Assembly: GCA_030151225.1 (NCBI GenBank)
Contig: JASLEG010000316.1
Span: 1-8,220 of the forward strand
Length of the DNA: 8,220 nt
DNA from: Burkholderia sp.
GTDB taxonomy: Bacteria > Pseudomonadota > Gammaproteobacteria > Burkholderiales > Burkholderiaceae
Direction: 5' to 3'
Positions within the stretch are counted from its first letter, which is position 1. Each line of letters starts with the position of its first letter. This document shows, piece by piece, positions 1-5,690 of this stretch. A program made the translations under genes and the position numbers. The notes below the pieces were generated by a model. The model saw nothing but the letters and a program-made list of their open reading frames with translations, had not been told where the DNA came from and did no database searches.

Positions 1-300
1 CACCGCGCCACCGCGCCCGCCGTTGAAGGCGGCGCCGGCCGCGGCGCCGAGCGCCGTGCCGAGCGCGGCGCTGCCCACCGCACTCGCGGTGGCGGCCTGG
101 TTGGCCGACACGCCGCCCACCTGGTTCATCGCGAACTGGCGGCAGTTGCCGTCGTCCACCTGGAACTGGTCGAAGGTCTTGCCGGTGCCGGGCAGGGCCA
201 TCACGCTCGGGCCCGGCGGCACCACCGCGCAGGCGCTCAGCAGGCCCGCGCCTGCGGCGGCGAGCGACCAGCGGCCGCAAGTCAGGAAATCGAATCGCAT
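1..300 (-). CDS. Glycine-zipper outer-membrane lipoprotein (partial, C-terminus beyond left edge)
   Basis: Reading the minus strand from ATG at 298-300 gives 100 residues with no stop before the window edge. The N-terminus has a lipoprotein signal: a hydrophobic Ala/Gly/Leu stretch from about residue 13 to 21 followed by lipobox L-S-A-C, with the lipidated Cys at residue 24. Residues 45-60 contain a short DDGNCRQFA segment. From about residue 61 the protein turns very Ala/Gly-rich, with Gly at 81, 85 and 89 in GxxxG spacing, the start of a glycine zipper as in YMGG/SlyB-like envelope lipoproteins. A GAGG ribosome site lies about 8 bases before the ATG. It follows the secreted-protein gene after 11 bases, so the two are probably co-transcribed. 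Such proteins sit in the outer membrane or periplasm; the exact role is unknown. The lipobox and zipper are seen; the family name is inferred. Confidence 0.8.
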   Translation of the reverse strand, partial: MRFDFLTCGRWSLAAAGAGLLSACAVVPPGPSVMALPGTGKTFDQFQVDDGNCRQFAMNQVGGVSANQAATASAVGSAALGTALGAAAGAAFNGGRGGAV

Positions 301-311
301 GGCGAGCCTCG

Positions 312-674
312 TCAGGGTTGCGGCGGACGGGCCGGCACTTCACGCCAGCCGGACGAACAGGTCTTCACGTACGGGTAGTAATGCCTCGACGCATTGCACC
401 AGTACCAGGAGCCGGGCTGCAGCGGCGGCGCGCCGGCTTCCTCGGGCGGCGGCGGGCCGGGCGGCTGGCCCTGCTCGACGTATTCGGGCGGCGGGCCCGG
501 ATCGACCGGCACCGCGACGACGGGCGGCGCGTAATAGACGGGAGGCGGGTACCAGTAGGGGCCAGGGCCCCAGCCTGGACCGATGTACACCCCCACCCGC
601 GCCGCATGGGCGGCGCTCGTGGCGGTCACGGCGGCGATCGCCGCGACGCCGAGCACGATTTTCAGTTTGCTCAC
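312..674 (-). CDS. Small secreted Pro/Gly/Tyr-rich envelope protein of unknown function
   Basis: A 120-residue protein starting at GTG (672-674), with GGAG six bases upstream. Residues 1-24 form a Sec signal peptide: K3 and K5, a hydrophobic core, and a likely cleavage after A-H-A (24). The mature N-terminal half (about 26-85) is low complexity, rich in Pro, Gly and Tyr, with many PPP and PG runs. The C-terminal part is different: residues 89-115 contain W-Y-W-C, then H-Y-Y-P-Y-V, then C and S-G-W, with Cys at 93 and 106 that could form a disulfide. I recall similar YC...YYPYV..C...W tails in other proteobacterial periplasmic proteins of unknown function, but could not search for them here. 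It is the first gene of a two-gene unit with the lipoprotein downstream, so a cell-surface or periplasmic structural role is plausible. No enzyme motif is visible. Confidence 0.82.
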   Translation of the reverse strand: MSKLKIVLGVAAIAAVTATSAAHAARVGVYIGPGWGPGPYWYPPPVYYAPPVVAVPVDPGPPPEYVEQGQPPGPPPPEEAGAPPLQPGSWYWCNASRHYYPYVKTCSSGWREVPARPPQP

Positions 675-834
675 TTCACGCTCCGGGATAGGTGCGGGAA
701 CGACCCCGCGAAGGTTGGCATCCGGAACGCTACTCGCGCGCGCGGCCGCTTCAGTTACGAGTGTGCGCAGGGTTTTTGCAGGTCGTTACATTCGTGACCG
801 CGCGATGGCAGAACCGTGTCGTCCGGTGCGATCC

Positions 835-852
835 CGATTACCCCGGTAATCG
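835..852. promoter_or_regulatory. 18-bp interrupted palindrome, candidate operator
   Basis: CGATTACC-CC-GGTAATCG: two perfect 8-base arms around a 2-base centre. It lies 160 bases upstream of the GTG of the secreted-protein gene and about 380 bases upstream of the cydA ATG. A perfect 8+8 dyad with a 2-base spacer suits a dimeric repressor or activator of the TetR, MarR or GntR kind. I do not recognise the motif as belonging to a particular regulator. The palindrome is seen; the operator role is inferred. Confidence 0.45.
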
Positions 853-1033
853 TCGGAAACATTTCGACGCACGCCGCGCCACGGCATCGTCAGCGCGTCG
901 CAAGCCGCGCGGCGGCGACATGATGCACCGCACCATCGCCGCTGCACGTTCGTTGCGCACAAGGCAGCGGTGGATTGCCGCAGGTGCGTCGAACCACCCC
1001 ACCCGCAAGACAAGATCCGGACATGAGGAAAAT

Positions 1034-1047
1034 TTGATGCTTATCAA
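1034..1047. promoter_or_regulatory. FNR/Anr-type oxygen-response box (perfect match)
   Basis: TTGAT-GCTT-ATCAA matches the FNR/Anr consensus TTGAT-N4-ATCAA at every fixed position, and the dyad extends by one base on each side (TTTGAT...ATCAAA). It lies in an AT-rich island in otherwise GC-rich DNA, 187 bases upstream of the cydA ATG. FNR-family proteins bind this site when oxygen is low. In E. coli FNR represses cydAB, and in Pseudomonas aeruginosa Anr represses cioAB. Here the box overlaps the region where a -35 element would sit for the nearby TATATT, which favours repression; class II activation would normally place the centre near -41. The box is seen; the sign of regulation is inferred. 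Confidence 0.78.
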
Positions 1048-1064
1048 AGCCTTATCTCTATATT
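1034..1064 (+). promoter_or_regulatory. cydA: Putative cydA promoter (TATATT -10 overlapping the FNR/Anr box)
   Basis: TATATT at 1059-1064 matches five of six bases of the sigma-70 -10 consensus. A TTGATG -35-like element at 1034-1039 lies within the FNR/Anr box, but the spacer of 19 bases is longer than the optimal 17. Transcription would begin near 1070-1072, leaving a leader of about 160 bases. The AT-rich composition supports a promoter here; the exact hexamers are uncertain. Confidence 0.45.
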
Positions 1065-1174
1065 GATCGAGAACAGGAAAACTGCGCACATTGGCTGCGA
1101 CGAGTTGGCACATTTCGCCCGCGCAGCGTGCTCGCGATACTGCGCTCATCCCCGATGCCGCAGCGTATCGCGCG

Positions 1175-1214
1175 GCGACGGGAGGGCCGCCCGGCAACCG
1201 CCCGCGGCCGTCGC
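1175..1214 (+). other. GC-rich foldable segment in the cydA leader
   Basis: GCGACGG (1175-1181) can pair with CCGTCGC (1208-1214). Alternatively GGCCGC (1185-1190) can pair with GCGGCC (1204-1209). The two pairings share bases 1208-1209, so they exclude each other. The fold ends about 20 bases before the cydA ATG, where no good Shine-Dalgarno sequence is visible. It may affect translation initiation, but short pairings of this size are expected by chance in DNA this GC-rich. Confidence 0.2.
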
Positions 1215-1233
1215 ACGCATCGGTCACACGCTC

Positions 1234-2652
1234 ATGGAAACCGCCCTGTCTGCCCTGGATCTGGCCCGTCTGCAGTTCGCCTTCACCGTCTCGTTCCACA
1301 TCGTCTTCCCCGCCCTCAGCATCGGCCTCGCGAGCTTCATCACCGTGCTCGAATACCGCTGGCTCAAGACCGGCCAGCCGCACTACAAGACCCTCTGCCT
1401 GTACTGGTCGAAGATCTTCGCCGTCGCGTTCGGCATGGGCGTGGTGTCGGGCGTGGTGATGAGCTACGAGTTCGGCACCAACTGGGGCGGCTTCTCGAGC
1501 TTCGCCGGCGCCGTCACCGGCCCGCTGCTGATGTACGAGGTCATGACCGCGTTCTTCCTCGAGGCCGGCTTCCTCGGCATCATGCTGTTCGGCTGGAACC
1601 GCGTGAGCCCGCGCGCCCACTTCGGCGCCACGCTGATGGTGGCGATCGGCACCCTGATCTCCACCTTCTGGATCCTCGCCTCGAACAGCTGGATGCAGAC
1701 GCCGCAGGGCTTCGAGATCGTGAACGGCCGCGTGATCCCGACCGACTGGTTCAAGATCGTGTTCAATCCGTCGTTCCCGTACCGGCTCGCCCACATGGCG
1801 ATCGCCGCGTTCATCGTGGCCGCGCTGGTGGTGGCCGCCACGGGCGCCTGGCACCTGCTGAAGGGCCGCCGCGACAAGAACGTCACCACCATGTTCTCGA
1901 TGGCGCTGGGCCTGCTGCTGATCCTCGCGCCGATCCAGGCCGTGGTGGGCGACCAGCATGGCATCAACACGCTCAAGTACCAGCCGGCCAAGATCGCCGC
2001 GATCGAGGGCCTGTGGGACACCGAGCACGGCGGCACCGCGCTGAACCTGTTCGGCCTCCCCGACATGCAGGCCGAAACCACGCACTACGCGCTGCAGGTG
2101 CCGCACCTCGGCAGCCTGATCCTCACCCACACCTGGGACGGCGAGATCCGCGGGCTCAAGAGCTTCGCGCCCGAGGATCGCCCGAATTCCACGCTGATCT
2201 TCTGGACCTTCCGCGTGATGGTGGGCCTCGGCTTCGCGATGATCGGCCTGGCCTTCGCGGGCTGGGTGCTGCGCCGCCGCGGCCGGCTCTACGAGGCGCG
2301 CTGGTTCCACAAGCTGGCGCTGGTGATGGGGCCGAGCGGCTTCGTCACGCTGCTGGCCGGCTGGATCACCACCGAGGCGGGCCGCCAGCCGTGGGTCGTG
2401 TACGGCGTGATGCGCACCGCCAACGCGGCCTCGCCGCTGACCTCGCAGCAGGTGGGGCTGTCGCTGCTGACCTTCGTGTTCGTGTACTTCCTGGTGTTCG
2501 GCACCGGCATCTACTACCTGCTGAAGCTGATCAAGGCCGGCCCGGCGCTGCCGGATGCACCGGGCACGCCGGGCGGCCACCACGATGCGCACGGCGACCA
2601 TTCCGGCCGCCGCCCGCTGTCCGCGCCGGACCAGCTGATCGACGCGGCCTGA
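1234..2652 (+). CDS. cydA: Cytochrome bd-type quinol oxidase subunit I (short-Q-loop, CioA-like)
   Basis: Integral inner-membrane subunit that binds haems b558, b595 and d and oxidises quinol while reducing O2 to water. The ATG at 1234 is chosen because METALSALDLARLQFAFT matches the normal CydA N-terminus; the open frame upstream is not CydA-like. Product: 472 residues, about nine membrane spans. Residues that line up with E. coli ligands and functional positions: H22 (H19), E102 and E110 (E99, E107), H187 (H186), K253 and E258 (K252, E257), R327 and M329 (R391, M393); GRQPW follows in the C-terminal half. The distance from E258 to M329 is 71 residues against 136 in E. coli, so the Q-loop is short, as in cyanide-insensitive CioA. 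The C-terminal tail has a His-rich HHDAHGDH segment. cydB follows after 53 bases. No clear Shine-Dalgarno precedes the ATG. The family is certain; cyanide resistance is inferred. Confidence 0.96.
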   Translation: METALSALDLARLQFAFTVSFHIVFPALSIGLASFITVLEYRWLKTGQPHYKTLCLYWSKIFAVAFGMGVVSGVVMSYEFGTNWGGFSSFAGAVTGPLLMYEVMTAFFLEAGFLGIMLFGWNRVSPRAHFGATLMVAIGTLISTFWILASNSWMQTPQGFEIVNGRVIPTDWFKIVFNPSFPYRLAHMAIAAFIVAALVVAATGAWHLLKGRRDKNVTTMFSMALGLLLILAPIQAVVGDQHGINTLKYQPAKIAAIEGLWDTEHGGTALNLFGLPDMQAETTHYALQVPHLGSLILTHTWDGEIRGLKSFAPEDRPNSTLIFWTFRVMVGLGFAMIGLAFAGWVLRRRGRLYEARWFHKLALVMGPSGFVTLLAGWITTEAGRQPWVVYGVMRTANAASPLTSQQVGLSLLTFVFVYFLVFGTGIYYLLKLIKAGPALPDAPGTPGGHHDAHGDHSGRRPLSAPDQLIDAA

Positions 2653-2705
2653 AGCGGCGCGCCCCGACCGAACCCCGGAACCCGCAGGAATCCACAGGAA
2701 CCATC

Positions 2706-3713
2706 ATGGACGTCACCGTCATCTGGGCCGCGATCATCGCGCTCGGCCTCTTCATGTACGTCGTGCTCGACGGCTTCGACCTCGGCATCGGCATCGTCTT
2801 TCCCTTCTTCCCCGACGAACGCGAACGCGACCTGATGATGAACACGGTCGCGCCGGTCTGGGACGGCAACGAAACCTGGCTCGTGCTCGGCGGCGCGGGG
2901 CTGTTCGCGGCGTTTCCGATCGTCTACTCGACGGTGCTCTCGGGCCTCTACCTGCCGATCATCTTCATGCTGGCCTGCCTGATCTTCCGCGGCGTGTCGT
3001 TCGAGCTGCGCGCGAAGGCGCGGCGCACGAAGCACCTGTGGGATCTCGCCTTCATCGGCGGCTCGGCCGGCGCCACCTTCTTCCAGGGCATCGCGCTGGG
3101 CGCCTATCTGCAGGGCATTCCGGTGCGCGACGGCCAGTTCGCCGGCGACGCGTTCGGCTGGCTCACGCCGTTCTCGCTGCTCACCGGCCTGGGCCTGGTG
3201 GCCACCTACGCGCTGCTCGGCTGCTGCTGGCTGGTGGCGAAGACCGAGGGGGACCTGCAGCGTCGCCTGCATCGCGTGGTGTGGCCGCTCACGGTGGTGC
3301 TGCTCGCCTTCATCGGCGTCGTGAGCCTGTGGACGCCGCTGCAGGAGCCGGCCGTGGCCCAGCGCTGGTTCGGCTCGGGCCTGTTCGTGTACCTGATGCC
3401 GGTGCCGTTCCTGGTGCTCGCCTGCGGCGCCTGGATGTACCGCGCGGTGCGCCAGCGCCGTGATACGCTGCCCTTCGTGCTCGCGCTCGCGATCGTGGCG
3501 CTCGGCTACGTAGGGCTGCTGGTGAGCCTGTTCCCGTACGCGATCCCGCGCAGCGTCACGCTGTGGGAAGCGGCCGCGCCGCACTCGAGCCAGATGTTCA
3601 CGCTGGTGGGGGCGGCGATCATCATTCCGATCATCATCGCGTACACCACGATGGGTTACTGGGTATTCCGGGGCAAGATCCGCCATGAAGACCAGCACTA
3701 CTACCACCACTGA
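2706..3713 (+). CDS. cydB: Cytochrome bd-type quinol oxidase subunit II (CioB-like)
   Basis: A 335-residue inner-membrane partner of CydA, needed for assembly of the oxidase. The ATG at 2706 has AGGAA five bases upstream and gives the family N-terminus, although the frame is open far upstream through the antiphase of cydA. Conserved features: the first membrane span ending in DGFDLGIG (D25, equivalent to E. coli D29), and WDGNETWL at 52-59 (D53, equivalent to D58), followed by GGAGLFAAFP. Hydrophobic segments continue to a last span near residues 295-320. The tail is short and His/Tyr-rich (HEDQHYYHH). The small third gene starts inside this gene, so translation of the two is probably coupled. 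The length fits CydB/CioB. No missing key residues are apparent. Confidence 0.96.
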   Translation: MDVTVIWAAIIALGLFMYVVLDGFDLGIGIVFPFFPDERERDLMMNTVAPVWDGNETWLVLGGAGLFAAFPIVYSTVLSGLYLPIIFMLACLIFRGVSFELRAKARRTKHLWDLAFIGGSAGATFFQGIALGAYLQGIPVRDGQFAGDAFGWLTPFSLLTGLGLVATYALLGCCWLVAKTEGDLQRRLHRVVWPLTVVLLAFIGVVSLWTPLQEPAVAQRWFGSGLFVYLMPVPFLVLACGAWMYRAVRQRRDTLPFVLALAIVALGYVGLLVSLFPYAIPRSVTLWEAAAPHSSQMFTLVGAAIIIPIIIAYTTMGYWVFRGKIRHEDQHYYHH

Positions 3714-3858
3714 TACCGCCGCCGCGCGCGGCGCGCGCCGCCTGCCCGGCTGGCTCTGGTTCGTGCTGCTGTGGATGGGCGGCGTGGCCGGCGCGGTAAC
3801 GCTCGGCTACGCGTTCAAGATCTTCATGAACCTCACGCTGTTCGCGGTCACGAAGTAA
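3685..3858 (+). CDS. Small single-span membrane protein of the cyd operon (DUF2474-like, putative third oxidase subunit)
   Basis: A 57-residue protein whose ATG (3685) lies inside the last codons of cydB in another frame (29-base overlap) and whose TAA ends at 3858. The N-terminus is a Thr run followed by a basic patch (R15, R18, R19). One long hydrophobic span begins at P21-G-W-L-W-F-V-L-L-W (21-30) and continues through G-G-V-A-G-A-V-T-L-G-Y to about residue 42; a short hydrophobic tail ends in Lys. The basic flank suggests the N-terminus is cytoplasmic. Position directly after cydB, size and the W...LLW..GV pattern fit DUF2474, found beside cyanide-insensitive bd oxidases, and are analogous to CydX, which stabilises the E. 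coli enzyme. The start has only a distant GGGG upstream, consistent with translation coupled to cydB. Function as an oxidase subunit is inferred. Confidence 0.85.
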   Translation: MKTSTTTTTDTAAARGARRLPGWLWFVLLWMGGVAGAVTLGYAFKIFMNLTLFAVTK

Positions 3859-3859
3859 G

Positions 3860-3871
3860 GCCGCGCGCGGC
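3860..3871. terminator. Short GC palindrome between convergent stop codons
   Basis: GCCGCGCGCGGC is a perfect 12-bp palindrome lying within the 19 bases between the TAA of the small cyd-operon gene and the stop codon of the convergent LysR gene. Its position suits a bidirectional terminator, but the stem would be only about four pairs and there is no T-run on either side. It could also be chance in very GC-rich sequence. Confidence 0.25.
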
Positions 3872-3877
3872 ACGCGT

Positions 3878-4801
3878 TCAGCGCAGGAACGGCGCGATCT
3901 CGCCGGCCGCCTCGGCGAAGCGCCGCTCGAGGAAATCGAGCAGCGCGCGCACCCGCGGCGCCATGTACTGGCTGCGCTGGTACAGCGCATGCACGGGCAG
4001 CTCCGGGCAGCGCCATTCGGGCAGCAGCATCACGAGCCGCCCCGCGCGCAGGTCGGCGCCCACGTCCCAGATCGACTTCATCACGGCACCGCGCCCCTCC
4101 ACGGCCCATTCGCGGGCCAGCGCGCCGTCGTTGGTCTGGCGCGCGCCGCCCGGCGCGGCCGTGTACTGCACGGTTTCGCCGTCGCGCTCGAAACTCCACT
4201 GATTGGCGATGCCGGCCGACGAACTGAGCAGGATGAAGCGGTGCGCGTCGAGCTCGCGCGGATGCGCGGGCGCGCCGTGCTCGGCCAGGTAGGCCGGCGA
4301 CGCGCACAGCACGCGCCGGTTGTCGGCGAGCCGCCGCGCCACCATCGCGCTGTCGGCCGGCACGCCGAAGCGGATCGCCAGATCGATGTCGTCGTGCAGC
4401 AGGTTCGACAGCGAATCGGCCAGCACCAGCGTCAGCGCCACCTGCGGATGACGATCGTTGAAATCGTCGAGCCAGCGGCGCAGCACCACGCGGCCGAAAT
4501 CGGAGGTGGCCGACACGCGCAGCGCGCCGCCGATCGAATCGCGGCCGAGCTGCAGCGCGGCGCGCGCGTCGTCGAGCGTCTGCAGCGCGTGCTGGCAGTG
4601 CGCGAGATAGAGCCGGCCCTCGTCGGTCAGGCGCAGCCTGCGCGTGGAGCGCTCGAACAGCTGCGTGCTCAGCGCGCCCTCGAGCTTGACGAGCCGCGCG
4701 CTGGCCGCCGCCGGCGACAGGCCGAGCTTGCGGCCGGCCGCCGACAGGCTGCCGAGCTGCGCGGCCTCCACGAAGAGACGGATGTCGCCGAGGTTGTCCA
4801 T
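3878..4801 (-). CDS. LysR-family transcriptional regulator (CrgA-like)
   Basis: A 307-residue DNA-binding regulator. The start is the ATG at 4799-4801, giving MDNLGDIRLFVEAAQLGSL, the usual LysR N-terminus; the frame is open further upstream but without family character. The winged helix-turn-helix spans about residues 5-64, with SLSAAGRKLGLSPAAASARL as the helix-turn-helix core, then RSTRRLRLTDEG in the wing. The remainder (about 90-300) is the periplasmic-binding-protein-like effector domain; residue pattern and length fit the CrgA-like subgroup. It lies on the same strand as, and last after, the VOC, ene-reductase and SDR genes, 100 bases past the SDR stop, so it may be co-transcribed with them or have its own promoter. 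Many such regulators control neighbouring oxidoreductase genes; that link, and the effector, are inferred. It converges on the cyd operon, which is probably unrelated. No clear ribosome site is visible. Confidence 0.93.
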   Translation of the reverse strand: MDNLGDIRLFVEAAQLGSLSAAGRKLGLSPAAASARLVKLEGALSTQLFERSTRRLRLTDEGRLYLAHCQHALQTLDDARAALQLGRDSIGGALRVSATSDFGRVVLRRWLDDFNDRHPQVALTLVLADSLSNLLHDDIDLAIRFGVPADSAMVARRLADNRRVLCASPAYLAEHGAPAHPRELDAHRFILLSSSAGIANQWSFERDGETVQYTAAPGGARQTNDGALAREWAVEGRGAVMKSIWDVGADLRAGRLVMLLPEWRCPELPVHALYQRSQYMAPRVRALLDFLERRFAEAAGEIAPFLR

Positions 4802-4824
4802 GAATACGGTGCGTGATGGGGGAA

Positions 4825-4851
4825 CGTGCCGCGCGCGGGCGGCGCGGCACG
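4825..4851 (-). terminator. Strong hairpin between the SDR and LysR genes
   Basis: CGTGCCGCGC (4825-4834) and GCGCGGCACG (4842-4851) form a perfect 10-bp stem around a 7-base loop. It lies in the 100-base gap after the SDR stop and 24 bases upstream of the LysR ATG. On the minus strand it is followed by TTCCCCC rather than a T-run, so it is not a classic intrinsic terminator. It could reduce read-through into the LysR gene, protect the upstream message, or lie in the LysR leader. The structure is seen; its role is uncertain. Confidence 0.4.
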
Positions 4852-4901
4852 CGCATGGTAACGCGGCCACACGCACCGGCGGCGGCCCGCACGTGCGATC
4901 A

Positions 4902-5612
4902 TCACGCGATCGCGCCGCCCCCGTCCACCAGCACGGTCGAGCCGGTCGCGTAGCGGGTGGCCGCCAGATAGACGATCGCGTTCGCGACGTCCTCGGCCTG
5001 CCCCACGCAGCGCGCGGGCAGCCGCGCCGCGGCACCTTCGTACATCGTCTCGCGCGCGGCCGCGTCGAGCTTGTCCCACAGCGGCGTGGCGATCATGCCC
5101 GGCGACACGGCGTTCACGCGCACCGGCGACAGCTCCAGCGCGAGCCCGCGCGCGAGCGCCTCGAGCGCCGCGTTGATCGCACCCTGCAGCACCGAGGTCT
5201 TGCTCGGCCGCACGCTGAGGAAGCCCGACACGAACGTGAGCGAGCCGCCCTCGCGAATCCGCACCGCCCGCGCGATGCGATAGGCACCCCAGAACTTGCT
5301 GTCCATCGCCGCCTGCGCCGCCGCGAGGTCGAGCCCGCGCACCGGGCCGGTGGCCGTTTGCGCGGCCGACACCACCACGTGGTCGAACTCGTCGGCACCG
5401 TCGAAGAAGGCGTTCACGCTCGCCTCGTCGGTGATGTCGATCGCGCCGGTCGCGACGCCGTGGCCGATCCGCGCGGCGCTGGCCGCGAGCTTGCCCGCAT
5501 CGCGCGAGGCGATCGTGACCTGCGCGCCGCGCTGCGCGAACGCGAGCGCGGCCGCCTCGCCGATGCCGGAGCTGCCGCCTACCACGAGCACACGCTTGCC
5601 GTCGAATTCCAT
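4902..5612 (-). CDS. Atypical short-chain dehydrogenase/reductase lacking the YxxxK catalytic pair
   Basis: A 236-residue Rossmann-fold protein. The ATG at 5610-5612 has a strong AGGAGG site (5622-5627) nine bases upstream. The nucleotide-binding motif is GGSSGIG at 12-18, with a following R37 that could favour NADP(H). The C-terminal VRVNAVSPG (164-172), the PLW segment and the final GSTVLVDGGG are typical of classical SDRs. The active site is not: aligning AINAALEALARGLALEL with the usual SKAALEALTRALALEL puts N147 in place of the catalytic Lys and Q143 in place of Tyr. K106 (DSKFWG) replaces the usual structural Asn, and the NAG motif reads SAA (82-84). The Ser at 129 remains. I believe a divergent SDR branch shares these changes, so this may be a normal family member with altered chemistry or a binding role rather than a decayed gene. 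It follows the ene-reductase gene after 78 bases. Substrate unknown. Confidence 0.92.
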   Translation of the reverse strand: MEFDGKRVLVVGGSSGIGEAAALAFAQRGAQVTIASRDAGKLAASAARIGHGVATGAIDITDEASVNAFFDGADEFDHVVVSAAQTATGPVRGLDLAAAQAAMDSKFWGAYRIARAVRIREGGSLTFVSGFLSVRPSKTSVLQGAINAALEALARGLALELSPVRVNAVSPGMIATPLWDKLDAAARETMYEGAAARLPARCVGQAEDVANAIVYLAATRYATGSTVLVDGGGAIA

Positions 5613-5690
5613 GATTGCTGCCCTCCTCGTCTTCAGGTTGTGCGCGGCGCCGCGCCCGCGGCCCGCGCCGGATGCATCGTTCGCTTCGGC

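Larger units (their letters stand above)
675..1233. other. Divergent intergenic region between the envelope genes and cydAB
   Basis: This 559-base stretch separates the leftward secreted-protein gene from the rightward oxidase operon. It carries short open frames in several phases, but none has a convincing ribosome site together with protein-like composition, so I call no gene. It contains an 18-bp palindrome at 835-852, an AT-rich patch at 1021-1075 with the FNR/Anr-type box and a -10-like element, and a GC-rich leader of about 160 bases before the cydA ATG. The cydA reading frame stays open upstream to about 1063, but the sequence there does not resemble the start of a CydA protein. Confidence 0.7.

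Noticed and set aside
1063..1233. Upstream extension of CydA by 57 residues
   Set aside because: The extension would start at TTG near the predicted transcription start and reads as non-membrane Arg/Cys-rich sequence, unlike any CydA N-terminus.
838..2601. Long minus-strand open frame (587 codons) across cydA
   Set aside because: It is rich in Arg, His, Glu, Gln and Ala with no domain pattern and lies exactly antisense to cydA, whose haem ligands are all recognisable. This is the usual GC-rich codon-bias shadow.
1128..2705. Plus-strand frame upstream of and in frame with cydB, suggesting a giant fusion
   Set aside because: The upstream part is Arg/Pro-rich antiphase reading of cydA. The real cydB start at 2706 has a good ribosome site and a family N-terminus.
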